From Kitasatospora aureofaciens (GTDB taxonomy: Bacteria; Actinomycetota; Actinomycetes; Streptomycetales; Streptomycetaceae), in contig NZ_JAHTKP010000073.1 in NCBI RefSeq assembly GCF_019192735.1, positions 1-34,621 on the forward strand: a DNA stretch of 34,621 bases, written 5' to 3'. Both the position numbers and the translations under genes were made by a program. Below are positions 31,331 through 34,621 of this stretch, in pieces. Position 1 is the stretch's first letter. Each line of letters starts with the position of its first letter. A model generated the notes under the pieces. It saw only the letters and a list, made by a program, of their open reading frames with translations, was not told the origin of the DNA and searched no databases.

Positions 31331-34300
31331 GTGACGGAACCCCTCAGCACCTCTGCGGGCGCGTATCTGCGCCACCCTCATCTGCACGGTGACCTGGTCA
31401 CCTTCGTCGCCGAGAACGACGTCTGGCTCGCGCCACTGGACGGGGGCCGGGCCTGGCGGCTGACGGCCGATCACCTGCCCGTCCACCACCCGCGGTTCTC
31501 CCCGGACGGGCGGCACATCGCCTTCACCTCCACCCGGGACGGCGCGCCCGAGGTGCACGTCGTGCCGGTGGACGGCGGCCCGTCCCGGCGGCTGACCCAC
31601 TGGGGCAGCGACCAGACCCAGCTCCAGGGCTGGACCGCCGACGGCCGCCCGATCGCCACCACCACCGCCGGCCAGGCCACCCTGCGCCGCACCTGGGCGC
31701 ACGCGGTGCCGCTGGACGGCGGCGAGCCGGTGCGGCTGCCGTACGGCCCGGTCGGCGGGCTGGCCTTCGAGCCGGACGGCGACCGCGTGCTGCTGAGCAC
31801 CGTCAACAACCGCGAGCCGGCCTGGTGGAAGCGCTACCGGGGCGGCCGGGCGGGCAAGCTGTGGATCGGCCGGGACGAGTTCGTCCGGGTCCACGAGGAG
31901 CTGGACGGCCAGCTCTCCTCGCCGCTGTGGGCGGGAGAGAGAATCGCCTTCCTCTCCGACCACGAGGGCGTCGGCGAGCTGTACTCCAGCCTTCCCGACG
32001 GCTCCGACCTGCGCCGCCACACGACCTCCCCGGAGGGCTTCTACGTCCGCAACGCCGCCACCGACGGCACCCGGGTGGTCTGGCACCGGGCCGGCGACCT
32101 GTGGCTGCTGGACGGCCTGGCGGAGGGCGCCGCGCCGCGCACCCTGGACATCCGGCTGGCCGGGCCACGCACCGGCCGCCGCCCCCGTCCGGTGCCCGCC
32201 GCGCACTGGCTGGAGGGCGTCGCCCCGGACCGCACCGGCCGGGCCAGCGCCGTCGTGGTCCGCGGCAGCGTGCACTGGCTGACCCACCGCGAGGGCCCGG
32301 CCCGGGTGCTGGACGAGACGCCGGGCGTGCGCGGCCGGCTGGCCCGCGTGGTGCCGGGCGAGGACGGCGCGCAGGGCGTGCTGTGGGTGTCGGACGCCGA
32401 GGGCGAGGACGGGCTGGAGTACGCCCCCGCCGTGCAGGGTGCCGAGCGCCGCCGGCTGGCGGCCGGGCAGCTCGGCCGGGTCAACTCCCTGGTGGTCTCC
32501 CCGGACGGCAAGCAGGCGGCGCTCGGCGTGCACGACGGCCGGGTGCTGCTGGTGACGCTCGCCGACGGCGCCGTGCACGAGCTGGCCCGCAGCACCGACG
32601 GCGAGGTCGGCGGGCTGGTCTTCAGCCCGGACTCGGCCTGGCTGGCCTGGTCGCGCCCGGTGCCGGGCACCGGCGCCTGGTCGCTGCGCCAGATCGTGCT
32701 GGCGAACCTGGCCACCCGGACGGTCAGCGAGGTCACCCAGCAGCGCTTCGTCGACACCTCGCCGGCCTTCACCGCGGACGGCCGGTACCTGGCGTTCCTG
32801 TCGATCCGCAACTTCGACCCGGTCTACGACTCGCACGTCTTCGACCTGTCGTTCCCCAACGGCTGCCGCCCGTACCTGATCACGCTGGCCGCCGACACGC
32901 CGTCCCCGTTCGGTCCGCAGCGGGCCGGCCGGGTGCCCGGCGGGGAGGACGACGAGCCGCGCGGCAAGAAGACGGACGGTGAGGAGGGTGCCGCCGACGC
33001 CCCGCCGGTGACCAGGGTCGACCTGGACGGCATCGCCGACCGGATCGTCCCGTTCCCGGTGGAGGGTGGCCGGTTCGGCTCGCTCCGGGCCGGCAAGGAC
33101 GGTGTGCTCTGGACGCGCGTCCCGCTGCTCGGCGAACTCGGCGACGAGGCGGCCTCGTTGGAGGACGAGCGGCCCCGGCCCACGCTGGAGCGCTTCGACC
33201 TGAAGAAGCGCCGCGTCGAGCAACTCGTGCACGGCCTGGACGGGTTCGCGGTCAGCGGCGACGGCACCCGGCTGGCGGTCGTGGACGAGGGCGAGCTGCG
33301 GATCGTCCCGGCCGACCACAAGGCCGGCGGCGAGGACGACGAGACGACGGTCGACCTCGCCCGGCTGCGGGTGGCGGTCGACCCGGCCGCCGAGTGGCGC
33401 CAGATGTACGCCGAGAACGGCCGCCTGATGCGCGACAACTTCTGGCGCCCGGACCTCGCCGGCGTCGACTGGGCCGGTGTCCTGGAGCGCTACCGCCCGC
33501 TGGTCGAGCGGGTCGGCTCGCACGACGACCTGGTCGACCTGCTCTGGGAGGTGCACGGCGAACTCGGCACCTCGCACGCCTACGTGATCCCGTACGGCCT
33601 GCACACCGAGCCCGCGCGGCGGCAGGGCCTGCTCGGCGCCGACCTGGTGAAGGACGGCGACCTCTGGCGGATCGCCCGGATCCTGCCCGGCGAGTCCTCC
33701 GACCCCCGGGCCCGCTCCCCGCTGGCCGCGCCCGGCGCCGCGGTCCGCCCCGGGGACGCGATCCTCGCGGTCAACGGCCGCCCGGTGGACCCGGTCACCG
33801 GGCCGGCGCCGCTGCTGGCCGGCACCGCCGGGCAGCCCGTCGAGCTGACCGTGGCCGGCAAGGACGGCACCGACCAGCGCCACCCGGTGGTCGTCCCGCT
33901 CGCCGACGAGGAGCCGCTGCGCTACCACGACTGGGTGGCCGGGCGCCGGGCCGAGGTGCGCGAGCTGTCCGGCGGGCGGCTCGGCTACCTGCACATCCCC
34001 GACATGCAGACCACCGGGTGGGCACAGATCCACCGCGACCTGCGCTCGGAGATGGCCAAGGAGGGCGTGATCGTCGACATCCGGGAGAACCGCGGCGGCC
34101 ACACCTCGCAGCTGGTGATCGAGAAGCTGGCCCGCCGGATCGTCGGCTGGGACGTCGCCCGGGACATCGCCAGCCCGGTGCCCTACCCCGGCGACGCCCC
34201 GCGCGGGCCGATCGTCGCGCTCGCCAACGAGTACTCCGGTTCGGACGGCGACATCGTCAACGCCGCGATCCAGGCGCTGAAGCTCGGCCCGGTGGTCGGC

Positions 34301-34570
34301 ACCCGGACGTGGGGCGGCGTGATCGGCATCGACAGCAAGTACCGGCTGGTCGACGGCACCCTGGTCACCCAGCCCAAGTACGCGTTCTGGCTGGAGAACT
34401 ACGGCTGGGGCGTGGAGAACCACGGCGTCGACCCGGACGTCGAGGTGCCGATCGCGCCGCACCAGTGGGCCGCGGGCGAGGACCCACAGCTGGCCACCGG
34501 CGTCCGGATCGCCCTCGCGGCGCTCGCCGGGACCCCGGCCCGGACGGCGCCGCCGCTGCCCTGGGAGTAG
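31331..34570 (+). CDS. Tricorn-type S41 serine protease
   Basis: A 1079-residue cytosolic protease of the tricorn family, which cleaves peptides released by the proteasome or other proteases. The N-terminal two thirds are beta-propeller repeats (HPRFSPDGRHIAFTSTRDG, FSPDSAWLAWSR, FTADGRYLAFLS and similar) thought to gate and filter substrate. A helical C1 domain, a PDZ domain (about 775-855, GAAVRPGDAILAVNGRPV) and the C2 domain follow. Catalytic residues by analogy with Thermoplasma tricorn are Ser 748 and His 749 in GTSHAY, Ser 971 and Asp 972 in EYSGSDGD, and Glu 1029 in GVENHG. No signal peptide is seen. The charged insert around residues 535-560 (GGEDDEPRGKKTDGEEGAAD) is a low-complexity linker. 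Start GTG 31331. Confidence 0.95.
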   Translation: MTEPLSTSAGAYLRHPHLHGDLVTFVAENDVWLAPLDGGRAWRLTADHLPVHHPRFSPDGRHIAFTSTRDGAPEVHVVPVDGGPSRRLTHWGSDQTQLQGWTADGRPIATTTAGQATLRRTWAHAVPLDGGEPVRLPYGPVGGLAFEPDGDRVLLSTVNNREPAWWKRYRGGRAGKLWIGRDEFVRVHEELDGQLSSPLWAGERIAFLSDHEGVGELYSSLPDGSDLRRHTTSPEGFYVRNAATDGTRVVWHRAGDLWLLDGLAEGAAPRTLDIRLAGPRTGRRPRPVPAAHWLEGVAPDRTGRASAVVVRGSVHWLTHREGPARVLDETPGVRGRLARVVPGEDGAQGVLWVSDAEGEDGLEYAPAVQGAERRRLAAGQLGRVNSLVVSPDGKQAALGVHDGRVLLVTLADGAVHELARSTDGEVGGLVFSPDSAWLAWSRPVPGTGAWSLRQIVLANLATRTVSEVTQQRFVDTSPAFTADGRYLAFLSIRNFDPVYDSHVFDLSFPNGCRPYLITLAADTPSPFGPQRAGRVPGGEDDEPRGKKTDGEEGAADAPPVTRVDLDGIADRIVPFPVEGGRFGSLRAGKDGVLWTRVPLLGELGDEAASLEDERPRPTLERFDLKKRRVEQLVHGLDGFAVSGDGTRLAVVDEGELRIVPADHKAGGEDDETTVDLARLRVAVDPAAEWRQMYAENGRLMRDNFWRPDLAGVDWAGVLERYRPLVERVGSHDDLVDLLWEVHGELGTSHAYVIPYGLHTEPARRQGLLGADLVKDGDLWRIARILPGESSDPRARSPLAAPGAAVRPGDAILAVNGRPVDPVTGPAPLLAGTAGQPVELTVAGKDGTDQRHPVVVPLADEEPLRYHDWVAGRRAEVRELSGGRLGYLHIPDMQTTGWAQIHRDLRSEMAKEGVIVDIRENRGGHTSQLVIEKLARRIVGWDVARDIASPVPYPGDAPRGPIVALANEYSGSDGDIVNAAIQALKLGPVVGTRTWGGVIGIDSKYRLVDGTLVTQPKYAFWLENYGWGVENHGVDPDVEVPIAPHQWAAGEDPQLATGVRIALAALAGTPARTAPPLPWE

Positions 34571-34584
34571 CCGAACGCCGGGCC

Positions 34585-34621
34585 CGGAGTGGGAAGTCGG
34601 ACGGGCCGACTTCCCACTCCG
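34585..34621 (+). terminator. Terminator of the tricorn gene, 16-bp hairpin
   Basis: Positions 34585-34600 pair perfectly with 34606-34621; the loop is ACGGG. It begins 14 nt after the stop. The window ends at the base of the stem, so any U tract is not visible. Confidence 0.85.

Noticed and set aside
30371..34462. A 1363-codon minus-strand open frame opposite rsmE and the tricorn gene
   Set aside because: Pure antisense shadow: His/Arg/Val-rich without motifs, and both plus-strand genes are certain.

Overview
The window is a gene-dense, very GC-rich stretch of chromosome from an actinomycete, most likely Streptomyces or a close relative such as Kitasatospora. The evidence is strong G/C third-position bias, frequent GTG/TTG starts, apparent leaderless promoters (a TANNNT box 6-7 nt before the start codon), GC-rich terminator hairpins without long U tracts, and the gene order leuS ... 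degV-comEA-comEC ... holA / rpsT ... lepA ... hemW ... hrcA-dnaJ-rsmE, which I recognise as streptomycete core-chromosome order. I see no rRNA, tRNA, CRISPR array, insertion sequence, prophage gene or integrase.

Layout. 1-3.7 kb: the 3' end of a TPR-like protein gene, then leuS preceded by a full attenuation leader (12-residue leader peptide with three consecutive Leu codons, intrinsic terminator, and two or three related hairpins). 3.7-5.0 kb: a TetR repressor divergent from a small alpha/beta hydrolase, with a near-perfect operator between them. 5.3-10.8 kb: a membrane-anchored hypothetical protein, DegV, and the DNA-uptake pair ComEA/ComEC, with two DnaA-box-like 9-mers before comEA. 10.8-13.0 kb: a G-run tract and hairpins between convergent genes, a secreted M14 carboxypeptidase, and a small RraB-like protein. 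13.1-17.3 kb: holA, rpsT, an ABM-domain protein and lepA. 17.4-21.3 kb: two ABC exporter half-transporters whose motifs predict a heterodimer with one degenerate ATPase site. 21.6-25.4 kb: an acyl-CoA synthetase with a TTG start, hemW and a Uma2-family nuclease. 25.4-27.8 kb (minus strand): htpX, a PspAB-like protein and a DUF3097 protein. 28.1-30.4 kb: hrcA-dnaJ behind a CIRCE operator. 30.5-34.6 kb: rsmE and a tricorn-type protease.

How the genes work together. Several clusters serve protein quality and translation: LeuRS under leucine attenuation, S20, EF4 (LepA), RsmE, HrcA/DnaJ heat-shock control, HtpX/PspAB membrane stress, and tricorn peptide degradation. DNA handling is represented by ComEA/ComEC, HolA and Uma2.

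I found no clearly new multi-gene system. The most interesting signals are regulatory or structural: the leuS leader with paired, compensating hairpins; a set of six or seven leaderless starts; DnaA-box-like sites before comEA; tandem duplications that copy stop codons at lepA and htpX; and the motif-level asymmetry of the ABC pair.
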